From contig BJKQ01000036.1 of NCBI GenBank assembly GCA_006538405.1, positions 1 through 64,000 on the forward strand: 64,000 bases of DNA, given 5' to 3'. Origin of the DNA: Hansfordia pulvinata. Lineage: Eukaryota > Ascomycota > Sordariomycetes > Xylariales. The position numbers and the translations under genes are program-made. Below are positions 24,961-39,706 of this stretch, piece after piece. Position 1 is the first letter of the stretch, and each line of letters starts with the position of its first letter. The notes under the pieces were generated by a model, which searched no databases, was not told the origin of the DNA, and worked only from the letters and a program-made list of their open reading frames with translations.

Positions 24961-27900
24961 TATTATACGTAAAAGGGCTTTAAACCGTATTAAAGTTAAA
25001 ACCATCGGTTTAAATAGTCTTTAATCGACTTTTAATATTATGAAGTTTATTATAACGAAAGTGTGATTAAAGTAATAAAAAATAGAATAATTATTATACC
25101 TTTAAATACTTTTTAAAAAGGTTTTATTTATCTTTATATAATATTCTATATATAAAAATAACTAAAAAACGTATTATAAGCTTATTTTTTTAAAAAAATT
25201 CTTTTAAGTATATTAAAAAAGTAAAAGGTTTTTTTTTAATATTAAAAATACCTTTAAGTAAGTATATTAAAAAGAGTTAAAGTAAGTATATTTAAAAGAG
25301 TTAAAGTAAGTTATATCTGCTTATAAGATATACGTTTATTACGTAACTTATATAAAGTTTAACACTTTAAATTAAAACTCTTTAATAATATACTTTTAAC
25401 GCGGATTATAAAATAAGTTTTACTTCAATTAAAATTTAAAAAGGGTTAAAAGTTAATTTTTTACCTTATAGCTTACTTTAATTAAAGCATTTTAAATTAA
25501 AAGATTTATATAATAATGATAATTATTATTATAATTAAATACACTTTAATTAAAATTATTAATCAGCGCGCTTATCACGCGCGATATTACGCAGCTAAGA
25601 TAAGATCTATTCCGGCTTGATTAATCAGCCTTAACGGCTTTAAACAGTGCCCGCGAGTGGCAGGTTAACCGCCCTTACGGCCTGGCTTACATATTAATCC
25701 ACTCTTCCGTACGACTTTATATATAATATTACAATAATAAGCATTGTTCTCACTGTTATATACTAAGTCTAAATCTATCTTTTACGAGCGTTGTACTTTA
25801 TATAATTTAATTAATAGTTCCTTCGAAGGTCCGAATAATAATAATAATAATAATAAAATAAGTTCAAAACGCTTTAAGCGTATAATAAAAGTAAGACTTT
25901 TAAGCTTTTATTTTTTCTACCGTTTTTATTTATTTATCTCTTTTAATTATATATTTTAAAACTTTAATAAGGTTTTTAAAACACTTTTATAACCGTTTTT
26001 ACTTATTGTTATTTATATAAATACATTATATACTTAAGACGTTTAAGGTAAAGTATATAAATGAAAGTTTTAAGGTTAAGTTATAATATTATATATTAAA
26101 TGTTAATAACTCTTACGATAAGTTATTCGAGTTTTATCAAAAAAACATTCTTAAATTATTATGATAAGTTTTAATACCTTTTATATCAATTTCAAGTTTA
26201 TTTTAATAAAAGTCTTATATTTTAAAAGTTTTAAATAAGCTTTATCATGGTCTTAAACTACGCTTAAGCTTCGCTTAAGCTTTCTGGTTATAAAGAAGCG
26301 ACGCAAGCACTGGCCTCTCGTTTTCTCTCCTTCTTCCTTTCGTTATCGAGATAGTAAATATATGGACGCTTTCTCGCTGCACAGCCGTAAGGCCAGTTTA
26401 TTATAAGCTTCTATAAAAAGAGTTAAAATGATAAATCACCCACTTTAAATTATATTATATTATTCGTAATTGCTGAAAACGATGAAACGAGATCTTTTAT
26501 TTGCTTTAAAATTAACACGCTATTTAATAAGGCGGTTAAAATAATATTGAATATAATAACGTAATTTATAATAAAGTATTATTTGTGAAAACATTAAAAA
26601 GTAGAAATATTATTTCTTTAAAATACTTAAATAAAGGTTCCGACTACTTAAAAGCTAATAAAAATCGAGTTTTACTTAAAGAAAAGTCTTATTAACTGAA
26701 AACTAAAATGACCCCTGTTCGAAAAGGCTATATTAATATTAACACCTTGAAGTAAGTTACTTAAGTTATGTAACGATAAGGATACGGGTAAAACCCAGTC
26801 TTAAGAAATATGTCATAAAAGTATTATAAAAGTTTAAAATAAGAAAAATAGCTTAATTTCTCTTATATTTAAAGTAAAACTGAAATAAAGTTCTTTTTAT
26901 AATCTTTAAAAGATTATTTAATAAAGAATATATACTTATAAAAAGTGGTGAGTAAACTTTTTTTCTTATATATTGTTTTATAAACTTGATAATTATAAAC
27001 TTAATAAAAAAAAACTTTTTTCTTTATTTAACCGATTTATAAGCCTTATAAAAAGTTTAAAAAGTTCTTTAATGGTTTTCTTAAACATTAAAGCAAAAAA
27101 CTCGGCTTATATCGTAATATATTTAATATAAAGCTAATTATAAGTTTTTTAAATTAAAAAATAAGTAAGTTTATATTCGAAAGAAGTCTTATTGAATAAA
27201 GACTAATATTATTATTATATATAATGATATAAAGCGCTGTAATAACATTAAATTAATAAAGTGTTAATAAGCAGTATTATTTAAGTTTGAATTTACTTTT
27301 TAAACCGTTAAGCTTAACGAAAAGCACCGTGTATAAAAGGGATAATGTCGGTAATAAAATAAATATTATATAAGTTATTTAATTTTAATTTAAAAGAGGT
27401 TTAAATCCGTTTAATTAAAGCGATTTAAGAAAAGCATTAATAACAATTTAAATACAAAGGAAAAAGGTAATAAAGGTTTAATAAAGAAAAGGAGTGTGTT
27501 ATTAAAAGAGATAAAGAATAAAAAGATTTTTTATAAATAATGTTATTCTTAATATAAAGCTTAATTCTCTGCTTAAAATCTATTTAATTAAAAAGAAGTT
27601 AATATAAAAAGATAAGAATTAAGTGCTTAAAGTAAAGATTAAAAGAGTTATATATAACGCGGTTTAAGAAGTAAAAACTTAAGTATAAATTTTTATATAA
27701 AAGAGGGATCGTTATTTTATAATTTATTAACGCGATAAGCGCGTTTAACTTTTATTTTTTATTACTTTTAATCTTACCTTTAAAAGGGGTATAATTAAGA
27801 AATAAACTTGCTTTAACTTAATAATAAGATTAATACTTTTAATTATAAAAAGTTTTAAAATTATTTAAAATAAAATATATTATAAAATTACGAGGTAAAA

Positions 27901-29119
27901 GCGACTTTAAACCTTATCTTTATAAATATATATAAGCCGAAATAAAAGTTCCTTTAAAAATGTAATAATATATTTAAAACGCTCCGCGCCGTGTTTAATC
28001 TTTATTATAATAGAAACTTAAAAAAAGAGATAAAAAATCATCATTAATGTAATCATAATTATCATTAAAGCTATAAGGCGAGTATTATACTTTATAAAAG
28101 AGTTGAAAATATAACTTATATAAAAATATATATTATATAAATCATCCGATAATTGTTATAATAACCGTGATATATAAAGTAATTAATATATAATAAAACT
28201 TATCGTATAAATAATATTAAATGTAAAGGTAAAATATTATTATCACGTATCGTTTTTATTAAAAAAACGAATACATATTTGAAAGCTATTAAAAATAATG
28301 TATGTAAATATATTTACTACCCTTTTATTTAATCTGATTAATTAAGCTTTTAATTACAAAAAAGTATAATTACTATAATATTATATGTTTTTTATATAAG
28401 TTTATTTCTTAATTATAAGAATTTATTTTAAAAAAGATTAAAAGCGTTTATAAAAAAGAAACAATAAATAACGCCTTTCACTTTAATAAATTAAAAAGAT
28501 TATTTATCTTTTTCTTTATATGAAACTACGTAATTTATAGTTTTTATATGTATTCTTAACAAAACGTACTTTTATTAAAAGGTTAATAAAGTTTTATTTT
28601 TTATATTAAATTAACTTTAAATAAATTAAGTATAGTTATAAACTAAGTAATGCTTTAAAACACACGGTATTTAAGAACATTATAATTTTACTTGATTTTA
28701 AAATACTATAATTTTCTTTAATCTTACTTAAATCGTTAATAAGTATACTTAAATAACTTTTATTAAATTATTCTTCTTAATTCACTTTTAGTTAACTAAT
28801 TCTTTTAATTAATATACTTAAATCTCTTTTATTTTATTATTCTTTTTTATTAAAACAATTTTAAGCTTGCCTTATTATATTTTAAATTGTAAATTCTTTA
28901 AATAAACTATTAAATATATAATGATTTATTCTCTTAATGCTTTTTATTAAGCTTTATAGTTAATACAATAAAATAAACTTGATATAATACTACTTATTTA
29001 ATATTTTATTAATTCACGCTTTCTCTTTAATTTAAGTTTAAGCTTAACTGTGTTAAATAATCAAAAATCTTTACCGAGTATTATTATAACGCACTTTTTT
29101 TTAAAAAAAAGAATTCCGT

Positions 29120-29150
<31 letters not shown>

Positions 29151-29300
29151 GTGCTGCGCTTTTACGCTTTATATTAAATGAAAAATAATTTCAGCTTACG
29201 AGTTATTTGTCCTGCTAAGATTATACTTATTAAACGTACGCCGAGTCATTGCACTTAAATAAATAGATTAAAATTTGTCTATTATTGTATAGCCTTAGAA
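24961..29300. other. AT-rich RIP-degraded repeat block
   Basis: Stop-ridden throughout, with no coding frame longer than a few dozen codons apart from a chance 71-codon frame at 25744-25959 containing an (AAT)n run. Two short less-mutated pieces (25560-25710 and 26270-26390) keep CG-rich words and may be element ends. A 600-bp segment at 27230-27830 recurs at 50850-51450. No LTR pair was found. Confidence 0.6.
27230..27830 (+). repeat. Dispersed RIP-degraded repeat, copy 1
   Basis: Collinear with 50850-51450 in the same orientation. Shared words include aataagcagtattat, ccgttaagctta and a matching right end around acgcgataagcgcg / taaggagcgcg. Differences are nearly all C/T and G/A. The family is not identified. 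A lysine/arginine-rich plus-strand frame could be the tail of a DDE transposase, but that is a guess. Confidence 0.55.
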
Positions 29301-31272
29301 AATACCACGTTTAACTCTGCCATTTTCACCTATCTTTAACGCTGGTTACTGAGCTGTCCCACGCGATCCCGTGTGCGTCGGCCGATGGACGCGCGTGTTC
29401 ATTACGTGTCCGGACAAAGCGTAATCTGGCACTTATACGGGTTTTGCGCGACGTGCATATTACACGGCGTGTCCCACCTTTAATCCTGCGAAGCAGTCTG
29501 TAGATCAGGAGAGGTTCGATTCTTAGCTGCACCACACTTTTCTGATGTCCTTTAAAGTGGCAGTGAGAGTCGAATAAGGATAAATATCACTTCCTTATTT
29601 TAAAGAGGCGGGATTTTAAGGGTATGTGATCTTTAATTAAAGGATACATAGACAAAGTACGAGTAGTAAGACACAGTGAGTTCTATAAGCCCGTAAGCCC
29701 CTAGTGCGCCATTCGAGCGGCGGACTAGCGGTGGCTAGAAATAACAGGCCCAATCCAGGCCGCTCCTAGACCCTCGACATCAGCGGTACCTGCGAAGCCG
29801 CTGAACAGCATCTCACTCGGTACCCTTATCGCTGAGACGCGGTGTACGATGTGACGGCACGCTTCCCTCCGCTGCCTTACTTCTAGATCATTTTACCACC
29901 TGATCCACGCCCAGTCCCGTAAAGTGATACCCAGGCCTGCATGTGTATATGGTACACGCGCCTGCGCATCGCTCACGGTGTGGTAGCATCGGCATTGTAA
30001 AAGCACATGGTGGTGGCGGAGGCGTTGGACTGCCGGGCGTTAAACGTTAGAATGTTCCTCGCCCCTCTGACGTGCTGAACGTCCAATCGCGCATCATCCT
30101 TCATAATGGTGCTTAAGATCGGTGGCCCTCCTTTAATCATACGCCTATGTAAGTCCCTACCAGTTATGATTATAACCTGCTTGTTCGTCTCCACGTCCCC
30201 CGGTCGACATCCTGTAACAGACACAGGTAAGTTCACGTCAGTATTCTCTTTTAAGTCATTTAACTTAATCGAGAGCGCACTCGTCCCCGAGGTCGGCTAC
30301 CCTCGTGCACCTAAAGGTGTCGATGCACACGTAGACACCCCGCCCGATTTGTCGTACTAGGCCTTGTTCGGGATCGTGGCCAATGATCAAATTTTGCGGA
30401 AGTGAGTTATTGCCCTTACGAGCGTGTGTGCTCACGTCGATGTTCAGGCTAGTGGCCTTGGGTGGAGGCAGCTTTATCGGCTTGCCTATGTCCGGCCTTT
30501 AGCAGTAGCCCCCAGCGGCGACCATCCTTAGCCTCAGGATCTCGTTCTTGCTACGGGCAATTCCCGACCACGCTCCGGGTCGTGTCCGCGTTTCTATTAG
30601 CTAAGGTGGACTGGCATGGGATTCAGGTCCAGATGAGACCTCAATTCATGTTTATGAACATGCCTTGGCTCTCATCACTTTATGCTTAAATTGTACACCT
30701 TTACGTCCCTAGGTCATGGTCTCGACCCGGTACACATACTCGGCCGGCTGCGGTTTTATGGTATGCTCGGCTACGTTCGCGTTCTTATTCGCATATCACT
30801 GGCGTTTGCATGTCGTCAGCGGAGACCTCTGTGATATGTGCTGGGTGACGTCCCTGTACCTTACCAGCTTCTCCTGGGTCCACCACCGGAGCCAGGACAA
30901 GGCCAGGACCTGGGGCACCAACATCGTTGCACGGACTTCTTCCAGCAGGCATGAAATGAACTGATCCTGAGCATCGACAACGATGGGATACTTTGACGCG
31001 AGTTCAACCCCCTGCCTCCAGATGTAACAGCTATGGACGGAATCGTGGTTAGAGGCACGGAGGTATCGCTTGAGTCTTTGATGAATTGAGTTATTCCTCG
31101 GGCATGAACCAGTGCGCACGGCTATAAAGACAGAGTGGAGCGGGTGCTCCTCGATTGCATGCGCCAGGGGGGTTGGTGGGGCGGGCTGTCAATGGGAACT
31201 CTCATATCTGTTCCTTGGAAGAAATCAGGTAGCATGTCGGCCGCTCGCTCGAGGTGTAAGGAGGGTGTCGGT

Positions 31273-31314
31273 GACGATGATGATGACGATGATGATGACG
31301 ATGATGATGACGAT
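31273..31314. repeat. Trinucleotide microsatellite (gacgatgatgat)n
   Basis: About 3.5 units of a 12-bp pattern built from GAT/GAC triplets. It generates artificial poly-Asp, poly-Met and poly-Ser runs in the frames that cross it. Confidence 0.9.
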
Positions 31315-34124
31315 GGTAATGGTGATGCAATTACCAAGGTTCGGACCTTGACTGCCGCGGTGTGACTTGTTATCTTAGTGGCTCCTTTACGCGGCACGAT
31401 TCGACGTTCAAGTAATGGAGATCTACTTATACAGATACCTATCGGTGACGGATACAAGCTATAAGGAAGTTCCTTAAGCCTAATGCAGCACTTTCACGGA
31501 GTGAGACTACGCGCTTAAAAGCTCGCTTGCTTTGCCGACGTCGTTGCGGCATGTAATGTGATCTGACCGTCTTAGAAGGTGGCAGAGCCAAGACTTGTAA
31601 CAGCTGCTTACGGGGTTACTTAACTGGCTACCATCTAGGTATGGCTTGTTGTGCTGACCTTGACTCTTTATCGGACACGTCTCAGCTATAAAACGCCACA
31701 TTAAGGGACGTATGGTATTCGTCATACCTTAGGGAAGACCAGATAACGGGAAAGCCATCGTGATAGGCCAATATTCCGGGCTATAAGACGGTGAGACGGG
31801 GAGGTGCCACGGCGTGTTTCCCTATCATGTAATACCTGGGGCTACGGGGATGACTGCCCACGCGGAAGACCCAGCTTGTTCCTGGATAGCGTCGTGCTCT
31901 TATGGGCATGGAAACTGTGCTTCACTCGGCTGCTCCTTGGCGTCCTCAGACCTTTAAGGGTGCTCAGAATCTATAAGACAATGGCGGCGCCAGTGAGGTC
32001 CAGTGCTGCCTTTGATCCGCCTGTCTCCCGGCTCTGGAAACGAAAAAGCAAAGGGTTATGGAACTTACCGACATCAGGCACCGGAGCGATGGCGGCCATA
32101 GTAAAGAGAATTTCTGCGACTCGCCAGCGCCTCACCAGCTTATATTAACTTAGGTTCGGGCTACGAGAGAACCAGAGAAGAGGGGGTATTGGAGGCTACT
32201 AGACAGCGCCGAAGCGCAGCGGCAACAGGAGGGGCAGGACTTACAAGTTACCGCAATCTTACTACTGGGAGACGAAAGGCTATCTGACCTACCGAGCAGG
32301 GTCGAGGCGACGGAGCAAATGGAGGGGTGAGAATCGTGTCTTATTAGCGTCTCCCTACTACTTAGCGGATGTCAGCTTGGCCTTCAGTTAAAGTGACTAT
32401 GAGGAGCCATGAGGAACTGTCGAAGAATACCGAGGCATGAGCGGCGACATCAGTAGCCTGCTCACATATAGAGCGTGGTCAAAATCCTTAAGAAAGGGAA
32501 TTGGGCGCTGCGACCGGCTGAGGCGCAAATGGGATGGATCTTGTGCGCCTGCTCAGTCTCGTTGTTGGCGTTGATTGCTTGAGGAGGTTAATTGATGTTA
32601 CATTAGCCGCTGTTGTGATACGCTTAGAGCGGCCCACGCTTTCTTGCTGGAATGCTTACTGAAAAGAAATCGTCAGCGAGACCACGGGCACGGAGGTGGG
32701 AGGGGTCGTAGCGGAGGCGGCGTTATCGACAGGACACATCGTTTTATACAGTGGGATCACAAGGTAACGATGGCCCCGCCGCCAGGACAGTCGGCCACGG
32801 AGGGCAGGCATAAGGCCACCGTGCACGTGATGATCGTTTAGTCGACGCTGATCATCAGCTCCACGGTCGAGGTAGGTTTGCCGTGGCCTTCATTAACGCG
32901 GGAAGGGGGAGGAGGATTATTAAGAACACGAGTGGTAAAAGGAGAGAGGGCTTAATGCTTGGGTAGCTGGCCCCGCAGGTGTGGGCGACGATAGGGCTGG
33001 GAGAGGCGTGGCGGTGAAATATCCGGGTATCGGTGGCGCTGCATCGGAAGGTCGGGGCGGAGTATGTGCTGGCACACCCTTACTCGTGCTTAGGCATTAA
33101 GGTCGGTCTGAACGATTGGCCGGGCAGCGAGTGGTGGCTTAAGCCTGGGTGTCTATAGCTGTAAGTTAGTAGGACCGGGCATGCTCGACGTGATCCGACG
33201 TTAAAGGAAGAAATGCTGTTGATATCATCGTCCTCGTGTGAAATCAAGGAGCGATAGCGAAGCTAAAGCCACCATCGTAGGTGGTTGCGATGACGACAAG
33301 GTTGCGATTACCCAGCCTCCCTTGTCATGGATAAGCCTATATCAATGTTTAAACGAGTCCGCGTGAGAAGATTCGGCCACGAGCGATGTGCTCTCAATGA
33401 ATGCTTTAACGCCAGCTTCGGAAAAAATCGTAATAGTTCGCGTATTGAATACGCCTCTCCTTGAATTGTCGTTTTAAACAGTCCATTCTTAAGAACGATA
33501 ACTGGACTAACCGAAGGATGATTATATGTTAGCTTTCTTAGCGACTATGGACCGTTTCTCAAGCGGGCGGTTCGTAAATACATGGTTATACCAGCTTAAA
33601 ATCAGTATTCGTATATGCCAGTCTGTGGGTTTGCCTTTTGTATTTATAAACCAAGGGACCTTAACATTAACAGCTACTTCAAAGTTCGGACGAGCTCGTT
33701 AAGTCTTATAAAGCGGACCCAGCGGGTATCGACTTTTCTCTCGCCGTTCTTAAAGGCAGCACTCGGATTAACAGCGCCACTTCGCGGGGTTTATTAAGGT
33801 ACTGGCCGGCAGTGCATGGAAGGTCGATGGAATCGAGGGCATCAGTGTCGCCTTCCACCACTGCGTATGGTTAGTCAGTCTGGGAATGTAAGCGGTGGAG
33901 TTCAGGGAAACAAACGAAGGTTGGCAAGACTCTGTGCTATCAGGCCTACGAGACCTATGGAGTCGCTTTCCTTTCAAGAGCGAATCGGACGGGGAGGGTC
34001 GGCAGATCATTGATGCTGTCGTTGCAAGACGACAGGTCAAGGAGCCGAGGCGGGAGCGGCATCGAGTGTCGGGGCAATTCGGCCGTGTGTACGCCGATAA
34101 AGGGCAGGGAAGGTGCTGGATAAT

Positions 34125-34166
34125 TTTTTGCAATAGGTGTTGAAATTTTTGCAATAGGTGTTGAGA
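34125..34166. repeat. 21-bp tandem duplication
   Basis: Two copies of tttttgcaataggtgttgaaa / ...gaga side by side, differing at one base. Confidence 0.85.
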
Positions 34167-37100
34167 CAATCTGTAAGGACAGGTGGGTATTGAGTGGCGA
34201 TTTTGGTACGAGTGTTGGACTTCAAGATGAAAGAAGGCGGCCGTCGAGCGGGGATTCTGGCGTGAGCGTCAGCCTTACGAAGGTGTCGTTTTCCCGAATG
34301 ATGGCGAAAAAATAGAAGTTGGGTTGAAGTGGATTACACCTGCTTTGCCCTTTTCTGGCATCTTGCTGAGACTGAATGACTGAATGTGGCGTCGACTGCG
34401 GTCAGACAAGCAGCTATGGCTAGGGAGGCATAACAATAATCAGCTTCATCCAAGCAGGCTGCGGTCATGACCTCTTTGTTCAGGGGCTTCGGTACAAATC
34501 GTGGTATTGCAGCCGTTCCACGAGGCCGTGTTTAGAGGTGCTGCTTGCCCTCTGACCCCGTCTTACCTGATCTAGCCATAGACGACCGGCTAATCTCTAC
34601 ACGAGCCTGATCCAACTTGAGAATGGGTCGACGTGGCTCGTTGGAGGAGACAAGTAATTCAGGATCCCATAACGAGGTTGATTTGCTCCTATGGCTTGAG
34701 CGTCAGCCCGCGATGGGAGCCTCTGCAGGCATGGACCCCGATTGGTATAGATCACTACCCGTGTCGACATGAATTGGTACCGAGAGCCTCTTCTAGAAGC
34801 AAGTCAATGATGCGAGCCAGTCAATGCTGCGAGTCAGTCGGTGCTGGGAATCCGGACTTGTTCGCTCGAATCTGCCTCACCTAAGTTAGGGAGGGGGGGA
34901 AGGTAAGGGAGGTTGGCATCTGGCATTGAGATCTAAGGGCAGGCAATTCAGGAGATAGTCAGTAAAGAAGTGAACACAGTGGACGTTGCGTAGCGACAGA
35001 AAGGGGGGTATACTTATAACGAGCAGGGAGTCTGATCGAGATGTGATCAATTCGTAAAGTGTCGATCAGCCGAGTCGGCTGGATCGATTAACGTCGAGTA
35101 GCAGGGGTGAAGAGGATTGCTTTTACGCTGAAAGCACGTGCATAGGCATCGCACTGTCGAGGAGAGGTGATATGAGAACACGCGAAGAATCTTGGGCGAG
35201 AATGGTTAGCATTTCGCTTCTCGAGGCTTGATCAGCTCAGCAAGCCCGAATGGCTCATAGTTCAAGTGCTTTTAACTCAATCACTGGATTAAGATGGCAT
35301 CGGATTTATGTCGGGGGTTTGGCATTCGATTCATACTTCTGGAATCCAAATCGAAGAATGAAGAGGTTAGCGAGATGGGTCACGGTATGGATTGCTTGTA
35401 CGCTGCAGGCCGCTATGGGCAACGCGCAGGCGCGATTGGGTGTCAGGGGCACCTTCACCCTGGGGGTCTAAAGGGGGTAATGAGTGGCTTGCCAAGCGTC
35501 TATCAGCCGAGTAAGGACAATTGACTTACTGCAAATCCCTTCGAGTTGATTTGCAAGGAGAGGGAGCTTTAAAGCCGTGAAGGTGCTGAGAAGAGCAACA
35601 CGTGAAACACGCTGGCATTCGGATCGTCTAATTGCCCAAACCGAGGGACTCGCCGTTTGCAATGGGTATGACAGGTAGCAGCCACAAACGCTCAAAGGAC
35701 GGACAGGGTACCCCCGACGATGAAGATAAGTCGCTACTTAAGCAGAGACGGACGTCCAGGGGTGATTTTATGCGCCGGGCCGTAGGCGGAGGTGGTGGCT
35801 AGCAGGGCCGCTGAGAGGAACGTGCCGCAGCGCAAGTCGAGCTCTTGCCTCTAGTATAAGATGATTAATAGGTAAGGGATACCAGGCCCGAAGGCCGTCT
35901 TCGTCAGGACGAGGAGGAGGTGATATTATCTATTGAGCTGGATCAGTTAAGGGCGAAGACATCCTCGATTATCGAGCGTGGTTCTGCTTTACGAAAGCGG
36001 GTGCACGACTTCAAGGGACTTACAGTGGGGATTATTAAGGTGACATCGAGAGTCAGTACTGGTCGACCTCGCTGAATGGAGAGTAACGATCAGGCCACAG
36101 GCATAGGCGCGGCTCGGGAACCGGGAGACGCAGATTTAAGTGAAGGGGCAACTGTACAGATCTATTTCCCCGCTGATCGATGTTTAGAGTGGCACCTAAA
36201 ACTTAACAGCGTTTCAAGAACTTGATTTTCGAGTCGTTGTAGGGAGCTGGTTGCGCGCAAGCGGTGCGTGGGAGGCGCTAATCGTGAGCTGGAGGCGCAG
36301 GTTCGAAGCTGGAAGCGCGGCTGGAGACTCAGGGTTACAGACCGTAGGCGAAAGTTGCGAGTCCGAGACGCAATACTCGATCTGTTGAACGTAATTGCAG
36401 ATTATGATCAGACGACAAAAGAGACGGGCTTAAAGGCATTCGCGAGCAAGATCTCAAAGGCACCAGACTCGGGCCGTGCTCTATCAGGCGGTGTTGAACA
36501 GCGTAGCCTGCACCAGCGTCGTCCTTGTCCTTATCGTGCTTTTCCTCGATCCACTCCTCGACGATTGACCGCCACCGAGAGAGGGGTGAGGCTAGGGTTT
36601 CTGGCCCGAGAAATAAAATTCGGGACTACGATACGCTAGTCTGACAGAGCGTACGTTGGAAGCGAGGTCCATAGCGAGGAAAGACTTCATAGGAGGCTTG
36701 CGTAGCATCATGCACCTGGATGATCACATTAATGATGAAATGACACACATGATGGAGCTTCAGGCCCTGACTTCAAATAGAGGCAGGGGCGCAGAGCGGC
36801 TGGCGAGGGGCTTGGGCTTGACGGGCGTGACGAGCGAGTTAGCTGGCTGAGACACGGTCGGAAACGGTGGCCAAGCCCCTGGGCGAGGTAGTAGCTAGAG
36901 GCGACTGGCGCCGTGTGAGTTGTGTTTAGAAATCATAAAAGTGTAGAGCTCTCCTCCGATGGAGACAAGAGTTCTAAAGGGCCTCGCAACTCACCTTAAA
37001 GGGAAGTGATTAGCCATGCAACCGAGACAGCAGCTGGGCGAGGAGAAAGGATGCTAGTTGCCCCCGGAAGCTTATAAGGGATTCGGCTCTCACCTGCCTG

Positions 37101-39706
37101 AACACTGTCGTTAAAACAGCTGGGCGAGGAAGCTTTATAAGGACTGACCTCTCACTTACCTGGACGTGGTTAATGTCGAAAGCGTTACAAGGGACCTATT
37201 CCTTAATTATATGCGTAAAAGAGCAAGTCGTATTGATATCAAGAAAATAAAAGAAGGGGATGAATCTTATAACTATATACATAATGTGGAGCGTCTTAAC
37301 CCTTCATATTAGTAAAACTATTTGCCTCTCTTTCACCGGAATTCGGCCGTTAATACAAATGCGGTAGCGAATAATTAAGGGAGAGGTAAGCGTTCGCGAA
37401 AAACTGAAGAGAAGTCAAAGCGACCTTAACGTCTTGCTGATACAGAAAATGGAGTCCATTCACTGCGCTCGAAAGAATGATCATACTTACTAATTCCGGC
37501 TTAAGAGATCCAGGCTCAACGATCAGCAGCCACCAGTTAAGGCTGGGTCTCCATGACCATGTTTACCTAGTGTAAAACGAAACCTGCTCGGCTGTGATGA
37601 AGTGGAGCTGTAAGCGTTGGTATGAAATCGGGCTCAAATTTAACCCCCCCTAAAAGATGAGGGGGGTGCGCGTACGCGGCGTCAATTACTGTAAGCCCTG
37701 ATCAGTGGTGCTGAAGAGAAGAATGCTGATACGGAGGTCAGTGTGTCGAGGGAGATAAAGGCATTTGAACGAGCGATAAGATAGGTTAAGACATTAAAAT
37801 CAGATAATGCGTTTATAGGCCATCAGCATGGTTGAACGAAGCAGAAGATATTAATAAATAATGCTTTGTCCGAGTCTGAGATGAATAAATGAATCGGGGT
37901 GAGAGGGATTATTAATGTTAATAATCGCTGATACTAGAGGGTTGCAGTGGGTTGTTGACCTATTTAGATAAAGGTTAAGAAAGCGACGACTGTGTGAAGA
38001 AACCGACACCCCGAGCGAGCGCAAGTGATAGAGCCTCGGTATTATCGCTTCCCCGGCTACTCAGTTAAGCCAGGACTCAGTGGACCCCGTGATTTGGACC
38101 AACGGGTCGACATTGCCACAGCCGGGTTCGACTGAGGACGGCGCTGAGGGGGTTTAAGGGGGTTTAAGGGGACAGTGGGGCGGGACCGAATTGGTCTCGG
38201 GAGATTTTTTTTTTTGGTAGTGGATCCTCTCGTGACAGTACCTAGTTACTTAAGAAAAGAATCAGATCCTGGTAGGGGCTTTTCGTTTCGGGAAGGGCAT
38301 GGTCGCAATGCCAGCCCTAAGGACAGGCTGGGCTGTTTTCCTCCTATCGGTTTAAAGTTGGGGTTCAAGGGGGGAAAGAGGGTTTGGGTATTTGTGTTGA
38401 CTTGGTTTTCTGAAGGGTGGTTAATGAGGACGGACTTTTGGGAGGGGCAGGGGTCTGCAAGATGCCTCGAACCCTTTCATAGTCTAGGCCTGAAGCTTCT
38501 TTCCAAGGGCGAGAGGTTCCTCTGGAGAGAGATAGAGAGAAGCCGATCACGAAGAGCGAGCCAGTCTCTTGCAGCTCACTGCTGCAGGACCCTCTGCCGT
38601 GGCTTTATCTCGGCAGACGACGCGCCCGGCTTCTGGAACGATCCGTGCGCGTGGAGGCTACGAGTAAACGCGGCCTCGAGTCAGAGAGGGATCAGGCAGG
38701 TTGTGAGTGTGGACAGGGCCGAAGACGGGGAACTCCGATGACGGATGAGGAACAGAGGGCGGCGGTGCACTCGGTCAACATCTGACAGTACCTAATTACC
38801 TAACTTATTCTCTGCATATAATTAGGTAGCTATAATAGATCCTGCTCACCTATCCTATCACCCCTGCCCCCCCTGGCCGCTTGACTTGCCGACGAGGCCC
38901 TCCGCGTCCACTTATCGGTGGGGATCTACTTCGAAAAACCCCGGCAGAGGATTCGGGTGACTCGGCCTCATTCCCATCTTTTTTAAGTTCTGGCCCCAAT
39001 CGGCAGTTGCCGTTGGATCTCATTCGGGCCCACTGTCCCCGACGTTGTGCTGCTCCTATTCGGCTCCATTTTTGCGTGAACGGGGCCGCGTTTAACCGTG
39101 TGCCGTCTCCCGTCCTTGGCAGCAACATACGAGCCGCCCACTGTTTTGGCCGCTTGCTTCATGGAGATAGGCAGATAGGCAGGTTTGCGGTAGCCAACGG
39201 GATGCGTCACTTTGAGAGTTCCAACTCGCTTTCTTTTTCTCAAGCCCTAACAGGCATGACTCGTTGTGTTTCGTCTTTCCACTTGAAGTATGGTAGGCCT
39301 TAGGTACCGCCCGGGACGTTGGAGAACCAGTCTTGATCCTACTCTGCCGGCTCTTTAAAGAAGATCGTCTTTCGAGCACGGGAGAGAATTGGGCATTTGC
39401 TCTGGTAACATACTATACTGGCTGGGTAAGGGGTAATGTTGGCGAGGAAAGCGAGGATGGAGATCGCGCAGGATCGGAATGGCTTACATGCCTCTCCCGC
39501 CATCCCCCCATTGCCGCCCATCTACTGGGCCCCGATGACAAGGATTTAAAACCCCTGCCCCGCGGATCGAGAAGTATTAGCGAGGGTTTAGCTTCATGCT
39601 TCTGTATCTCTCGGCTTCACCCGCATGCCGCTCGGGGTATGCCGGCGCTCAGTTCTCGGCCTTCGTAATGTATAGATAGATGGAAGTTTGCCGGCCGAGT
39701 TTACCT

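Larger units (their letters stand above)
29301..39660. other. Intermediate-GC block with coding remnants but no intact gene
   Basis: Ten kilobases of roughly balanced composition. Protein-like fragments include 29973-30296 (-; LNDLKENTDVNLPVSVTG, VIIITGRDLHRRMIKGGP) and 30796-31119 (-; WRQGVELASKYPIVVDAQ, LLEEVRATMLVPQVLALSWL). A long plus-strand frame across about 32160-33090 is broken by several TGA and TAG stops, and two adjacent plus-strand frames lie at 36268-36850. None has a recognisable domain or a complete structure. The 188-codon frame at 38175-38741 lacks protein-like composition. A local duplication of the word cagctgggcgagga is seen at 37031 and 37117. Confidence 0.45.

Noticed and set aside
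29450..29540. tRNA-like GGTTCGATTC box
   Set aside because: The T-arm and acceptor stems do not pair and no D-arm is found at the right distance.
31122..31457. Minus-strand frame with a poly-Ser tract
   Set aside because: The tract is the GAT/GAC microsatellite read antisense; the rest is not protein-like.
38175..38741. 188-codon plus-strand frame
   Set aside because: Contains a T11 run and Gly/Arg/Ser-rich composition with no signal peptide, domain or codon bias; likely chance.
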